The notes: generated from the sequence alone by a model not told the origin. Shown: positions 1 to 6,244, counted from the stretch's first letter. The stretch is 9,707 nt of DNA from Akkermansia sp. (GCA_017555465.1 JAFZGH010000309.1:1-9707); one strand, 5' to 3'. Program-made: numbers and translations.

Positions 1-458
1 AGCACCAGGAAGGGATTGGGCAGGGGGTAGCTGCACTCGCCCAGCGTCACCTGGCGTTCCTGCATGGCCTCCAGCAGGGCGCTCTGCACCTTGGCCGGGG
101 CGCGGTTGATTTCGTCTGCCAGAATCAGGTTGGCAAACACCGGGCCTTTCTTGGCGGTGAACTGGCGCTCCTCCGGGTTGTAAATCATGGTGCCCAGCAG
201 GTCGGCAGGCAGCAGATCCGGCGTAAACTGAATGCGGGAGAACGCGGCCTGCATGGTGCCAGCCAGCGCTTTCACGGAAAGGGTTTTGGCAAGACCCGGC
301 ACACCTTCCAGCAGCACGTGACCCTTGCAGAGCAGACTCAGAATCAGGCGGTTTACCAGTTTCTGCTGGCCAACTACCACTTTGGCCATTTCTTGTTTCA
401 GTGCGCTTACCCAGGCGGACTTCTGCGCAATTTGTTCGTTGAATTCCTGTGTGTTCAT
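1..458 (-). CDS. MoxR-family AAA+ ATPase, N-terminal part (3' end outside window)
   Basis: The reverse strand encodes 152 residues from an ATG at 458-456 to the window edge without a stop. Walker A is GVPGLAKT (residues 52-59) and Walker B is LILADEIN (111-118), followed by RAPAKVQSALLEAMQERQVTLG; this run and the spacing are characteristic of MoxR AAA+ ATPases. MoxR proteins are cytoplasmic chaperone-like ATPases, often encoded next to DUF58 and von Willebrand factor A proteins and used for maturing enzymes or envelope complexes; such partners would lie to the left, outside the window. The sensor and lid regions are missing only because the window ends. The start fits the usual family N-terminus (a short helix, then the VVVGQ motif at 27-31). 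No Shine-Dalgarno site precedes it. The subfamily cannot be decided from this part. Confidence 0.93.
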   Translation of the reverse strand, partial: MNTQEFNEQIAQKSAWVSALKQEMAKVVVGQQKLVNRLILSLLCKGHVLLEGVPGLAKTLSVKALAGTMQAAFSRIQFTPDLLPADLLGTMIYNPEERQFTAKKGPVFANLILADEINRAPAKVQSALLEAMQERQVTLGECSYPLPNPFLV

Positions 459-476
459 GGTCGTGGTTTGCGCACA

Positions 477-504
477 AGTCTACCACTTGCGCGCGTATTG
501 GCAA
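477..504 (-). promoter_or_regulatory. Possible promoter of the MoxR gene
   Basis: On the reverse strand TTGCCA (504-499) is followed after 16 nt by TAGACT (482-477). The start codon lies 18 nt downstream, giving a short leader of about 12 nt. Matches to the sigma70 consensus are moderate and the region has other partial matches, so this is tentative. Confidence 0.35.
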
Positions 505-566
505 GATTGTTCAATGTCAGTTGACGCAGATGACCCGTTGAGTGTTCAATTATGAAGGGCGCATGA

Positions 567-600
567 CAAAAAACAGCGCATCCGCAATGCCGGATGCGCT
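567..600 (-). terminator. Rho-independent terminator of the DUF805 gene
   Basis: A perfect 10-bp inverted repeat (575-584 with 591-600, six-base loop) is followed on the reverse strand by GTTTTTTG. It lies 24 nt beyond the DUF805 stop codon and has the classic stem plus T-run form in that direction only. Confidence 0.85.
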
Positions 601-624
601 GGGGAAGTTTGTTTATTTGAAGTA

Positions 625-1017
625 TCAGGCTGCAGGTGCGTCAGGCCCTTCGCCGTACTGGTTGGCTTCGCTGCTGGGTTTGCAGCAGTATACCAGCAGG
701 ATAATCCAGCCGATGATGGGAAGAAATGCCCAGAAGAAGTTCCATCCGCTGCGGCCGATATCATGCATGCGGCGGATGAAGACATTCAACCCGGGCAGGA
801 ATAAGGCAAGGTCAATGAGTTTACCGACGGGGGATGAACTATCTACATATCCCATGGACACCTCAATAATGGCAATGATAATGCCGAGAATGACCAGTGC
901 CAGTTGCCAGTACCAGTATTCGGAGCGGCAGGCGCGCCCGCTGGCCTTGCAGTAGCGCTTCAGGCAGGATGTGACGGAGGATATAAGGTTGTATGAAACA
1001 ATGGGTGTAGTTGTCAT
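625..1017 (-). CDS. DUF805 family inner-membrane protein
   Basis: From the chosen ATG the protein has 130 residues. Visible DUF805 signatures are SGRACRSEYWYW (about residues 26-37), a first hydrophobic segment, then FLPGLNVFIRRMHDIGRSGWNFFW leading into a second hydrophobic stretch and a closing NQYGEGP. The family is small, polytopic and of unknown biochemical role. An in-frame ATG at 1059-1057 would add 14 residues. I prefer 1017 because the only good -35 box, TTGACA at 1087-1082, would place transcription start downstream of the upstream ATG, and family members usually have a short lead before RSEYW. Neither start has a Shine-Dalgarno site. The gene stands alone, divergent from the DOMON-like gene, with its own terminator. 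The family call is secure; the start is not. Confidence 0.9.
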   Translation of the reverse strand: MTTTPIVSYNLISSVTSCLKRYCKASGRACRSEYWYWQLALVILGIIIAIIEVSMGYVDSSSPVGKLIDLALFLPGLNVFIRRMHDIGRSGWNFFWAFLPIIGWIILLVYCCKPSSEANQYGEGPDAPAA

Positions 1018-1060
1018 GTTGGTGAATGCAGGCCTTGTTATTTCTATGACTGCAGACATA

Positions 1061-1087
1061 ACCCTATCAGGAAAAAAACATTGTCAA
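1061..1087 (-). promoter_or_regulatory. Possible promoter of the DUF805 gene
   Basis: A perfect TTGACA (-35) lies at 1087-1082 on the reverse strand. The best -10 is weak: TAGGGT at 1066-1061 after a 15-nt spacer; other registers are no better. Transcription would begin near 1054, which favours translation from 1017 rather than 1059. Confidence 0.4.
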
Positions 1088-1116
1088 CGGTTAATGAAAA
1101 ATGATAGGTGGAATTC

Positions 1117-1145
1117 TTGCATCTTCAGGAAAAATCTGCTACCAT
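1117..1145 (+). promoter_or_regulatory. Promoter of the DOMON-like/YbaK unit, abutting the start codon
   Basis: TTGCAT (1117-1122), a 17-nt spacer and TACCAT (1140-1145) form a sigma70-like promoter. Exactly 6 nt separate the -10 box from the ATG at 1152, so the expected transcription start falls on the start codon itself. The fmt promoter has the same geometry. Confidence 0.6.
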
Positions 1146-1151
1146 AGAGCC

Positions 1152-1712
1152 ATGCAGAACATCATCAGCACAACAGAACCGGTAGTGCAGAAATTGACGC
1201 ATGAGTGGTATGGTACCCCCATTGCTGCACCTGTGGAATACAGCTTCACCATAGAGGGGGAAGACCTGGTGTTCCGGGCATCGCAGGCTGCTCCTGTCAC
1301 TGTTCATCCCGATGCCCGCCCCGGCGAGTTCACGGAGGAACTCTGGATGTATGATACGGCGGAGTTCTTTGTGGCTGATGCCGAAGGTAAGCAGTATCTT
1401 GAGTTCAACCTTTGTCCGAATGGTGCGTGGTGGGCCTGCTCGTTCAGTGCTCCGCGTGTGCGGGATGCCTCGGCGGGCGTGCCGGTAGGGGTGCGGACTT
1501 CGGGTGAGGTGACGCAGGGAGGTTGGAATTGCTCGGCTCGCATCCCCCTGGCATACTTGCGCAGTATTGATATCGATGTCGATTCTTGTCGACTGGCTGC
1601 CACCTGCATTCTCAACAGCCCGAATTACCTTTTCTGCACCACGTCGGATGACTTGAGCGGTGAGCCGGATTTTCATCGCCCGCATAGCTGGGCTCATGCA
1701 AGGGTCTTGTAA
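1152..1712 (+). CDS. DOMON-like / CBM9-like domain protein
   Basis: A 186-residue protein with no signal peptide or membrane segment, so probably cytoplasmic. The core resembles the DOMON-like type 9 carbohydrate-binding fold: LWMYDTAEFFVAD, then YLEFNLCPNGAWWACSFSAPR, then a GWNCSARIPLAYL strand and a final N-containing strand before PDFHRPHSW. In CBM9/DOMON proteins this fold binds sugars or haem. For the short stand-alone cytoplasmic members the ligand is unknown, and I infer none here. An ATG at 1101 would lengthen the protein by 17 residues, but it lies upstream of the inferred promoter -35 box, so 1152 is the better start. The stop codon TAA (1710-1712) touches the ATG of the YbaK gene, indicating one mRNA and probably coupled translation. 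Confidence 0.82.
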   Translation: MQNIISTTEPVVQKLTHEWYGTPIAAPVEYSFTIEGEDLVFRASQAAPVTVHPDARPGEFTEELWMYDTAEFFVADAEGKQYLEFNLCPNGAWWACSFSAPRVRDASAGVPVGVRTSGEVTQGGWNCSARIPLAYLRSIDIDVDSCRLAATCILNSPNYLFCTTSDDLSGEPDFHRPHSWAHARVL

Positions 1713-2204
1713 ATGAAAGCGGTGGATAAGACCAATGTGATGCGGCTCCTGGAGCAGAAAAAGGTGCTGTACCAGCACTATACCTACGAATCGGAGGGGG
1801 CTATCAGCGGGGTGGAGGTAGCCGCACTGTTGCAGCAGAATGCTGCACAGGTGTTCAAGACTCTGGTGACCACCGGGCGCAGCGGTGCTCATTATGTGTT
1901 TGTGATTCCGGTGGGGGCTGGGCTGGAGCTGAAGAAAGCCGCCAAGGCGGTGGGTGAGAAGTCCCTCGAAATGCTCAAGCAGAAAGATTTGTTGCCTCTC
2001 ACCGGGTATGTGCATGGTGGATGCTCCCCCATCGGTATGAAAAAAGCCTTCCGGACGACGATTGATTCCTCCGCCGAGGATTTTGAATCGATTATCTTCT
2101 CTGGCGGGCGCATTGGCCTGCAGGTGCAGGTGTCGCTGGCGGATTTGGCCCGCCTGGTGCGCTTTCAACTGGCCGATATCACCACGGATTTGATTCATAA
2201 TTGA
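1713..2204 (+). CDS. ybaK: YbaK/EbsC-type Cys-tRNA(Pro) deacylase
   Basis: A 163-residue single-domain protein of the YbaK/ProX aminoacyl-tRNA deacylase superfamily. YbaK hydrolyses Cys-tRNA(Pro), correcting proline codons mischarged by prolyl-tRNA synthetase, and acts in the cytosol. Diagnostic parts are KTNVMRLLEQKKVLY at the N-terminus, VFKTLV with the key lysine K49, the signature YVHGGCSPIGMKK (99-111), and FSGGRIGLQVQVSLADL near the end. Length is typical (about 155-165). The ATG begins directly after the stop of the DOMON-like gene with no intergenic base and no Shine-Dalgarno site, so termination-reinitiation is likely. Alternative members of the superfamily (ProXp-ala, EbsC) cannot be fully excluded, but the GGCSPIGMKK run favours YbaK. 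Confidence 0.93.
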   Translation: MKAVDKTNVMRLLEQKKVLYQHYTYESEGAISGVEVAALLQQNAAQVFKTLVTTGRSGAHYVFVIPVGAGLELKKAAKAVGEKSLEMLKQKDLLPLTGYVHGGCSPIGMKKAFRTTIDSSAEDFESIIFSGGRIGLQVQVSLADLARLVRFQLADITTDLIHN

Positions 2205-2220
2205 TGCAAAAATGCGAAAC

Positions 2221-2244
2221 AAAACGCCGATATGAGGGCGTTTT
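2221..2244 (+). terminator. Hairpin terminator after ybaK
   Basis: AAAACGCC (2221-2228) pairs with GGCGTTTT (2237-2244) across an 8-nt loop, 17 nt after the ybaK stop. The T run is part of the stem and only four long, so termination may be partial. It separates ybaK from the rpoA promoter at 2277. Confidence 0.6.
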
Positions 2245-2276
2245 GGAACAAAAGTTGTCATTTTGGAAGAAAAGGC

Positions 2277-2305
2277 TTGCTAAGTGAGTTAATTAGCTGT
2301 ATTCT
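2277..2305 (+). promoter_or_regulatory. Promoter of rpoA-rplQ
   Basis: TTGCTA (2277-2282), a 17-nt spacer and TATTCT (2300-2305) form a good sigma70-like promoter. The expected start near 2312 gives an mRNA leader of about 97 nt. The discriminator just after the -10 is GC-rich (TTGCGCCG), nearly identical to that of the DEAD-box helicase promoter. Confidence 0.7.
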
Positions 2306-2315
2306 TTGCGCCGCG

Positions 2316-2389
2316 CGGGTTTATTAAAAAATCCGGTCGTTGGTCCTCCCTTTCCATATGGAAGCCGAGCCCGCAAGGAGGGAAACCCG
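2316..2389 (+). promoter_or_regulatory. Structured 5' leader of rpoA
   Basis: The leader can fold into a closed domain. CGGGTTT (2316-2322) pairs with AAACCCG (2383-2389). Inside, CCTCC (2345-2349) pairs with GGAGG (2377-2381), and TTCC-ATAT-GGAA (2352-2363) makes a small hairpin. The GGAGG is a strong Shine-Dalgarno-like sequence but sits 27 nt before the ATG, too far for ordinary use, and CCTCC could mask it. The last 19 nt before the ATG are A-rich and unstructured. A regulatory role, for example feedback by a ribosomal protein, is inference. Confidence 0.4.
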
Positions 2390-2408
2390 GCCACAAAAAT
2401 ACACTAAT

Positions 2409-3539
2409 ATGTCTGACGAAATCATTCAGGAGCAGGGGCCCATCAAGCTGGCCCATTTCGAGATTCCCAACACGCTCAAGCGCATTGTTGACCCGGAGGA
2501 TGCTAACCACATCACCTTCATTGCCGAGCCCATCGAGACCGGCTTTGGTCACACTCTCGGTAACTCTCTTCGCCGCGTGCTGCTCAGCTCTCTGGAGGGT
2601 GCTGCCATCACCAGCGTTCGTATCGCCGGTGCTCAGCACGAGTTCACCTCTCTGCCCGGCGTGGTGGAGGACGTGACCGAAATCATCCTCAACCTCAAGA
2701 AGGTCAAGTTCAAGCACCATGGCAAGGAGCCCCGCACTCTGTCCCTCCGCGTGACGAAGCAGGGCGTGGTGACCGCTGGTGACATCCAGGAAGACCACAT
2801 CTACTCTGTGGTGAACAAGGACCAGGTTATCTGCCACCTTGACCAGAGCACCATCTTTGACTGCGACTTCGAGGTGAACGTGGGCCGTGGTTTCCACACC
2901 GCCGAGGATAACAACGACAAGGACCGCCCCATCGGCGTGATTCCGATTGACTCCATCTTCTCCCCGGTGACCCGCGTGAAGTACGCTGTGGACAACGCCC
3001 GTGTGGGTCAGATGACTGAGTTCGACAAGCTCGTGCTCGATATCTGGACCGACGGCCGCGTAAGCCCCGCCGACGCCATGCTGCAGGCCGCCAGCATCAT
3101 GCGCCACCACCTGGATGTGTTCGTGGACGCCGACAGCCGCCGCGTTGAGTTCGATAAGGCCAACGGTGGCGAACAGGACGCCAACACTGCCCAGCTCCGC
3201 AAGCTGCTCAACATGAGCGTGAACGAAATCGAACTCTCTGTCCGCGCTGCCAACTGCCTGAACAACGCTAACATCACCACCGTTGGTCAGCTGGCTATGA
3301 AGACTGAGAGCGAAATGCTCAAGTACCGCAACTTCGGTAAGAAGTCCCTCAACGAGATTAAGGACAAGCTCGTGCAGCACGGCCTGTCCCTGGGTATGCA
3401 GTTCGATGCCAAGCTTCTGGCTTCCCCGGCACCGGCTTCCCGCATGCGCGACATCAACGATGAAGCCCGCGCCACGGACCTGCAGGCCCTTATCTCCCAC
3501 AACATCGATGCCTTCGGCGACGACGAAGACGACGAGTAA
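2409..3539 (+). CDS. rpoA: DNA-directed RNA polymerase subunit alpha
   Basis: A 376-residue alpha subunit that dimerises to nucleate RNA polymerase assembly and contacts promoter UP elements and activators. The N-terminal domain has the standard ETGFGHTLGNSLRRVLLSSLEGAAITSVRI assembly region (in part) and VEDVTEIILNLK. The C-terminal domain reads VNEIELSVRAANCLNNANITT ... NFGKKSLNEIKDKL ... GLSLGM; the DNA-contacting residues corresponding to E. coli R265, N268, C269, G296, K298 and S299 are kept as R279, N282, C283, G310, K312 and S313. The protein ends in an acidic tail (GDDEDDE) and is longer than the E. coli protein (329). The start at 2409 (MSDEIIQ) is preferred over an upstream in-frame ATG at 2340 whose extension is not family-like and lies in the leader. 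Codon use is strongly biased, as in highly expressed genes. Cotranscribed with rplQ, 47 nt downstream. Confidence 0.98.
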   Translation: MSDEIIQEQGPIKLAHFEIPNTLKRIVDPEDANHITFIAEPIETGFGHTLGNSLRRVLLSSLEGAAITSVRIAGAQHEFTSLPGVVEDVTEIILNLKKVKFKHHGKEPRTLSLRVTKQGVVTAGDIQEDHIYSVVNKDQVICHLDQSTIFDCDFEVNVGRGFHTAEDNNDKDRPIGVIPIDSIFSPVTRVKYAVDNARVGQMTEFDKLVLDIWTDGRVSPADAMLQAASIMRHHLDVFVDADSRRVEFDKANGGEQDANTAQLRKLLNMSVNEIELSVRAANCLNNANITTVGQLAMKTESEMLKYRNFGKKSLNEIKDKLVQHGLSLGMQFDAKLLASPAPASRMRDINDEARATDLQALISHNIDAFGDDEDDE

Positions 3540-3586
3540 AGATTCCAATAAATCAATATTAACACACAAACACACATTAAAAGACT

Positions 3587-4009
3587 ATGAGACACGGCGT
3601 AAAGAAAGCCAAGCTTCAGCGTAACGCTTCCCACCGCAAGGCCCTGCTTGCCAACCAGGCTTGCAGCCTTATCAGCCACGGCCGCATCACCACCACTCTG
3701 GCCAAGGCCAAGGCTCTGCGTCCCTACGTGGAGAAGCTCATCACCCTCGGTAAGAACGGTTCCCTGCATGCCCGCCGCCAGGCCCTCGCTACGCTGCCCC
3801 AGCCCAAGGTTGTGGCCAAGCTGTTCAGCGTGGTTGCTGAGGCTACCAAGGACCGCCAGGGTGGTTACACCCGCATCGTGAAGCTCGGCCAGCGCATGAC
3901 CGACAGCGCCCCCATGGCTCTGATCGAAATCATCGACCTGCCCCAGCTCACCGCTCCTGTGGCTCCCGCCACCACGACTGCTACTGGTTCCACCTCCGAG
4001 GAGGCCTGA
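3587..4009 (+). CDS. rplQ: 50S ribosomal protein L17
   Basis: A 140-residue L17, a protein of the large subunit near the exit tunnel. The N-terminus MRHGVKKAKLQRNASHRKALLANQACSLISHGRI..TTLAKAKALRPYVEKLIT is nearly the family consensus, and GGYTRIVKLGQRMTDSAPMALIEIIDL closes the conserved core at about residue 118. The remaining roughly 20 residues (PQLTAPVAPATTTATGSTSEEA, in part) form a low-complexity Pro/Thr/Ala tail absent from the short E. coli-type proteins. The 47-nt spacer after rpoA is very AT-rich and has no Shine-Dalgarno site; the start is fixed by the universal MRHG. The rpoA-rplQ order is the one conserved in most bacteria. A strong terminator follows. Confidence 0.98.
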   Translation: MRHGVKKAKLQRNASHRKALLANQACSLISHGRITTTLAKAKALRPYVEKLITLGKNGSLHARRQALATLPQPKVVAKLFSVVAEATKDRQGGYTRIVKLGQRMTDSAPMALIEIIDLPQLTAPVAPATTTATGSTSEEA

Positions 4010-4037
4010 GCCGTAAGCAAGGAGTAAATAAGCTTAC

Positions 4038-4083
4038 ATCCGCCGTAGTTGCCTTCCGGGCCACTGCGGCGGATTCTTTTTTG
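4038..4083 (+). terminator. Rho-independent terminator of rpoA-rplQ
   Basis: ATCCGCCGTAGT (4038-4049) pairs with ACTGCGGCGGAT (4063-4074), a 12-bp stem with one G-T pair, followed by TCTTTTTT. It lies 29 nt after the rplQ stop and has strong classic form. Confidence 0.92.
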
Positions 4084-4113
4084 TGCTGATATTAAGGAAA
4101 ACTTAAATATCGC

Positions 4114-4142
4114 TTGACTAAACACCAAACGTGTGGTATTGA
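4114..4142 (+). promoter_or_regulatory. Promoter of fmt, abutting the start codon
   Basis: TTGACT (4114-4119), a 17-nt spacer and TATTGA (4137-4142). The gap from the -10 box to the fmt ATG is 6 nt, so the mRNA probably begins at the A of the start codon. No Shine-Dalgarno site could exist on such a transcript. Confidence 0.65.
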
Positions 4143-4148
4143 ATCGGC

Positions 4149-5135
4149 ATGCGAATCGTGATGATGGCAACCGGGGATATCGCCATCCCCTCATTTCAGA
4201 CACTGGCCGCCACAGGGAATGTGGTGGCGCTCATCACCCAGCCTGACCGCCCGGTAGGGCGGCATATGGAGCTGACGCCGCCGCGCGTGAAAGTGGTTGC
4301 CGAACAGCTGGGCATTCCCGTGTTTCAGCCGGAAAAGATGCGGGATGCCGCCGCCGTGGAACAGCTGCGCGCGTATGAGCCTGATATTGTGGTGGTCATG
4401 GCCTATGGGCAGATTCTTTCGCAGGAGGTGATTGATGTGGCAAAAATCGCCTGCATCAATGCGCATGCCTCGCTGCTGCCCCGCCACCGCGGCGCTGCCT
4501 GCATCCAGGCCGCCATAGAGGCTGGCGATGACGAAACCGGTATCACCATCATGCATGTGGTGAAAAAGCTGGATGCGGGTGATATTATCTGCAAGCATGC
4601 CATTCCGCTGCGCGGCACAGAGACCGCCGAGAGCCTGCACGATGACCTGGCCTTGCTGGCGCCTGCCGCACTGCAAGAGGCCATTGATTCGCTGGTGAAC
4701 GGGGAAGACAGGCGCGAGGAACAGGATGAGAACCTGATGACCTACGCCCCCAAGCTGCTGCGCGCTCACGGTCAGATTGACTGGGAACAGCCTGCGCTGC
4801 AGGTGGCGCGTAAAATCCGCGCCTACCATTCCTGGCCCGGTACCTTCACCGTGTATCCCTCCGTGCATAGCGGGCAGGATAAGACGCTCAAGATTTATCC
4901 CCCTGTGGATGTGTTCCTCAATATCCGCAAGCCGGCAGATGCCGTGCCGGGTATGGTGCTGGAATCCGGGCCGGAGGGCATGCTGGTTTCTTGCGGTGGT
5001 CGCCGTGGCGGCGCTATCCGCATCACCACCATGCAGCCGAGCGGCGCACGCAAGATGAATGCAGAAAGTTTCTTTGCCGGCCATAAGATTATGCCCGGCA
5101 CCATTCTGGGCTTGCCCACAACACCTACTGTATAA
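4149..5135 (+). CDS. fmt: Methionyl-tRNA formyltransferase
   Basis: A 328-residue enzyme that transfers the formyl group of 10-formyl-tetrahydrofolate to Met-tRNA(fMet), producing the initiator tRNA. The N-terminus MRIVMMATGDIAIPSFQTL matches the family and fixes the start. The formyltransferase core shows INAHASLLPRHRGAACIQAAI, then DETGITIM and KKLDAGDI; the catalytic Asn, His and Asp are N104, H106 and D142 (E. coli N106, H108, D144). The SLLP motif is intact. The usual GAAPIQ is GAACIQ here (C118), a mild departure. The C-terminal tRNA-binding domain starts at about residue 205 (YAPKLLRAHGQIDWEQPA) and includes IRAYHSWPGTFT. Length is slightly above the usual 310-320. The def gene, often adjacent to fmt, is not in the window. 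A small RHH gene follows at 7 nt. Confidence 0.97.
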   Translation: MRIVMMATGDIAIPSFQTLAATGNVVALITQPDRPVGRHMELTPPRVKVVAEQLGIPVFQPEKMRDAAAVEQLRAYEPDIVVVMAYGQILSQEVIDVAKIACINAHASLLPRHRGAACIQAAIEAGDDETGITIMHVVKKLDAGDIICKHAIPLRGTETAESLHDDLALLAPAALQEAIDSLVNGEDRREEQDENLMTYAPKLLRAHGQIDWEQPALQVARKIRAYHSWPGTFTVYPSVHSGQDKTLKIYPPVDVFLNIRKPADAVPGMVLESGPEGMLVSCGGRRGGAIRITTMQPSGARKMNAESFFAGHKIMPGTILGLPTTPTV

Positions 5136-5142
5136 GACGACC

Positions 5143-5331
5143 ATGGCACCAAGACAGAGAGCTGAAAATAAGAAGATGCTGGGCCTGTATGTAGACAGTG
5201 CTCTGGTAGCAAAGTTCCAACAGGCCTGCGCCTACTACGGCCAGACCATGACCTCCGCCGTCACCCTCTTCATTGAGGAAACCGTGCAGGAGTACGAGGA
5301 ATTGCTGAAGGAGGAAGGCGACGAAAAATAA
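5143..5331 (+). CDS. Small ribbon-helix-helix (CopG/Arc-like) protein
   Basis: A 62-residue protein starting at the ATG 7 nt after the fmt stop. After a basic N-terminus (MAPRQRAENKK) comes one beta strand, MLGLYVDSAL, then helix VAKFQQACAYYG, a turn QTMTS and a second helix AVTLFIEETVQEYEELLKEE. This is the size and pattern of the ribbon-helix-helix DNA-binding fold, which works as a dimer with the strand in the DNA major groove. No toxin gene is adjacent, so an antitoxin role is not supported. An orphan regulator, possibly autoregulating, is more likely. Its position suggests cotranscription with fmt. A longer in-frame reading from 5059 overlaps fmt and is unlikely. The fold is inferred from pattern only; the target is unknown. 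Confidence 0.75.
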   Translation: MAPRQRAENKKMLGLYVDSALVAKFQQACAYYGQTMTSAVTLFIEETVQEYEELLKEEGDEK

Positions 5332-5382
5332 GGGGAATGCAGAATGTTAAGTAAGAGCGCGGCTTTCGCCGTATCTGCAAAC

Positions 5383-5413
5383 AAAATCACCTGAGATTTC
5401 TCAGGTGATTTTT
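5383..5413 (+). terminator. Terminator after fmt-RHH, possibly bidirectional
   Basis: AAAATCACCTGAGA (5383-5396) is a perfect inverted repeat of 5399-5412; the real loop must open a pair or two. The T run in the right arm and the A run in the left arm allow function both for the forward unit and for the convergent lipoprotein gene. Confidence 0.8.
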
Positions 5414-5415
5414 CA

Positions 5416-5436
5416 CCTCCCCGCGAAGCCGGGAGG
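5416..5436. other. Second small inverted repeat in the convergent gap
   Basis: CCTCCC (5416-5421) can pair with GGGAGG (5431-5436). On the reverse strand the stem is met 35 nt after the lipoprotein stop and is followed by GTGAAAAATCACC, so it could assist termination of that gene. Otherwise the gap 5332-5470 holds no gene. Confidence 0.35.
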
Positions 5437-5470
5437 CTGAGCGCAAATTTGTGATGACCGGTGTGCGGCT

Positions 5471-6202
5471 TTAATTATTCAGCGGTTCATAGATGGCGTC
5501 AACCAGCCAGCCGATAGGTGTGGCAATGATGCTTAGCGGAATATCTGCCACTCTTGCTACCCAGCTTACTGGTTGCAGACAGCGGTTCAGTACGGTGCAC
5601 CGGGGTGGCAGGGAGCGGGTGCGGATTATTTCAAGGTGTGGCGCGCCAATGAAAGCCTCCATTTCCGGGCGCTTGACGGTGACGTTGCTGCCGTGGGCTT
5701 CGTAAATGAGCGTCGCCCCATTGAAATCCACATCATCAGCATGGCGAAGCTGCAGCCGGGGGAAGGGGTCACGGAACATATCCACCTTAAGAAGCCTGCA
5801 TATATGCTCAAACTGCGCGTGCGATAAGTCTGCGTAGTAAAATTCAGTCGGATATTGCGCAATTTCTTCTCTCCTTGGTCCCCAGTATTCGTTATCCAGG
5901 GAATTCCGGGCGGGTGAGTGTCCGGTGCAGTGTTCGATGAGGGGCTGGTTGTAAGGCACATAGGCTACAGGCACCTCGACAATGTAACGCTCTCCCTTTT
6001 TCCATGCCCTCGTGCGGTATTCCCAGTGGCCATCATCTGTCAGTGTCCGCTGGGTATAGGGGCGTTCGCGCTCCAGGTTATGCAATACCCCGCCCATGTT
6101 GACCGTTGTATGGCGCCCGGTGTAGAGAGAAATGCATCCCTCCACCATCATGATGAGGATAAAACTGAGAATATGGATGCAAATTCTGGTGCTTCGCTTC
6201 AT
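5471..6202 (-). CDS. Uncharacterised putative lipoprotein
   Basis: A 243-residue protein I do not recognise. The N-terminus is a short basic part (MKRSTR), a hydrophobic stretch ICIHILSFILIMMV and then EGC with C23, which looks like a lipoprotein signal peptide. The -2 position is Glu, unusual for a lipobox, so lipidation is probable rather than certain. The mature part is polar with many Arg, Tyr and Pro residues (ERERPYTQRTL, WEYRTRAWKKGERY, VAYVPYNQPL). It ends with a more hydrophobic PLSIIATPIGWLVDAIYEPLNN, a tail common in small surface lipoproteins that lie against the membrane. No enzymatic motif is visible. It is convergent with the RHH gene. A good promoter (TATAAT) lies just upstream, so the start is likely right. 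Confidence 0.82.
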   Translation of the reverse strand: MKRSTRICIHILSFILIMMVEGCISLYTGRHTTVNMGGVLHNLERERPYTQRTLTDDGHWEYRTRAWKKGERYIVEVPVAYVPYNQPLIEHCTGHSPARNSLDNEYWGPRREEIAQYPTEFYYADLSHAQFEHICRLLKVDMFRDPFPRLQLRHADDVDFNGATLIYEAHGSNVTVKRPEMEAFIGAPHLEIIRTRSLPPRCTVLNRCLQPVSWVARVADIPLSIIATPIGWLVDAIYEPLNN

Positions 6203-6216
6203 GGCTCTGGTGATTC

Positions 6217-6244
6217 ATTATACCATAGCAAAGGGAAAAGACAA
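6217..6244 (-). promoter_or_regulatory. Promoter of the putative lipoprotein gene
   Basis: On the reverse strand TTGTCT (6244-6239), a 16-nt spacer and a perfect TATAAT (6222-6217). The ATG at 6202 is 14 nt further on, giving a leader of about 8 nt without a Shine-Dalgarno site. Confidence 0.65.

Noticed and set aside
1125..2261. Reverse-strand open frame of 378 codons across the DOMON-like and ybaK genes
   Set aside because: Antisense to two recognisable genes; composition not protein-like.
2375..2382. AAGGAGGG as the ribosome binding site of rpoA
   Set aside because: It ends 26 nt before the ATG and no ATG, GTG or TTG occurs at a proper distance, so it is better seen as part of a leader structure.
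2340..2408. Longer rpoA start at ATG 2340
   Set aside because: The 23 added residues are Arg/Pro-rich, lie in the structured leader and do not resemble any alpha subunit N-terminus; MSDEIIQ at 2409 is family-like.
2289..3575. Reverse-strand open frame of 428 codons across rpoA
   Set aside because: It is the complement of a highly codon-biased conserved gene; its translation is a low-complexity run of V, L, H, G and E and has no family signature.
4191..5144. Reverse-strand open frame of 317 codons across fmt
   Set aside because: Antisense to fmt, whose catalytic residues and family N-terminus are clear.
5143..5331. Toxin-antitoxin module
   Set aside because: The RHH protein could be an antitoxin by fold, but the next gene is a convergent lipoprotein and the previous one is fmt; no toxin partner exists.
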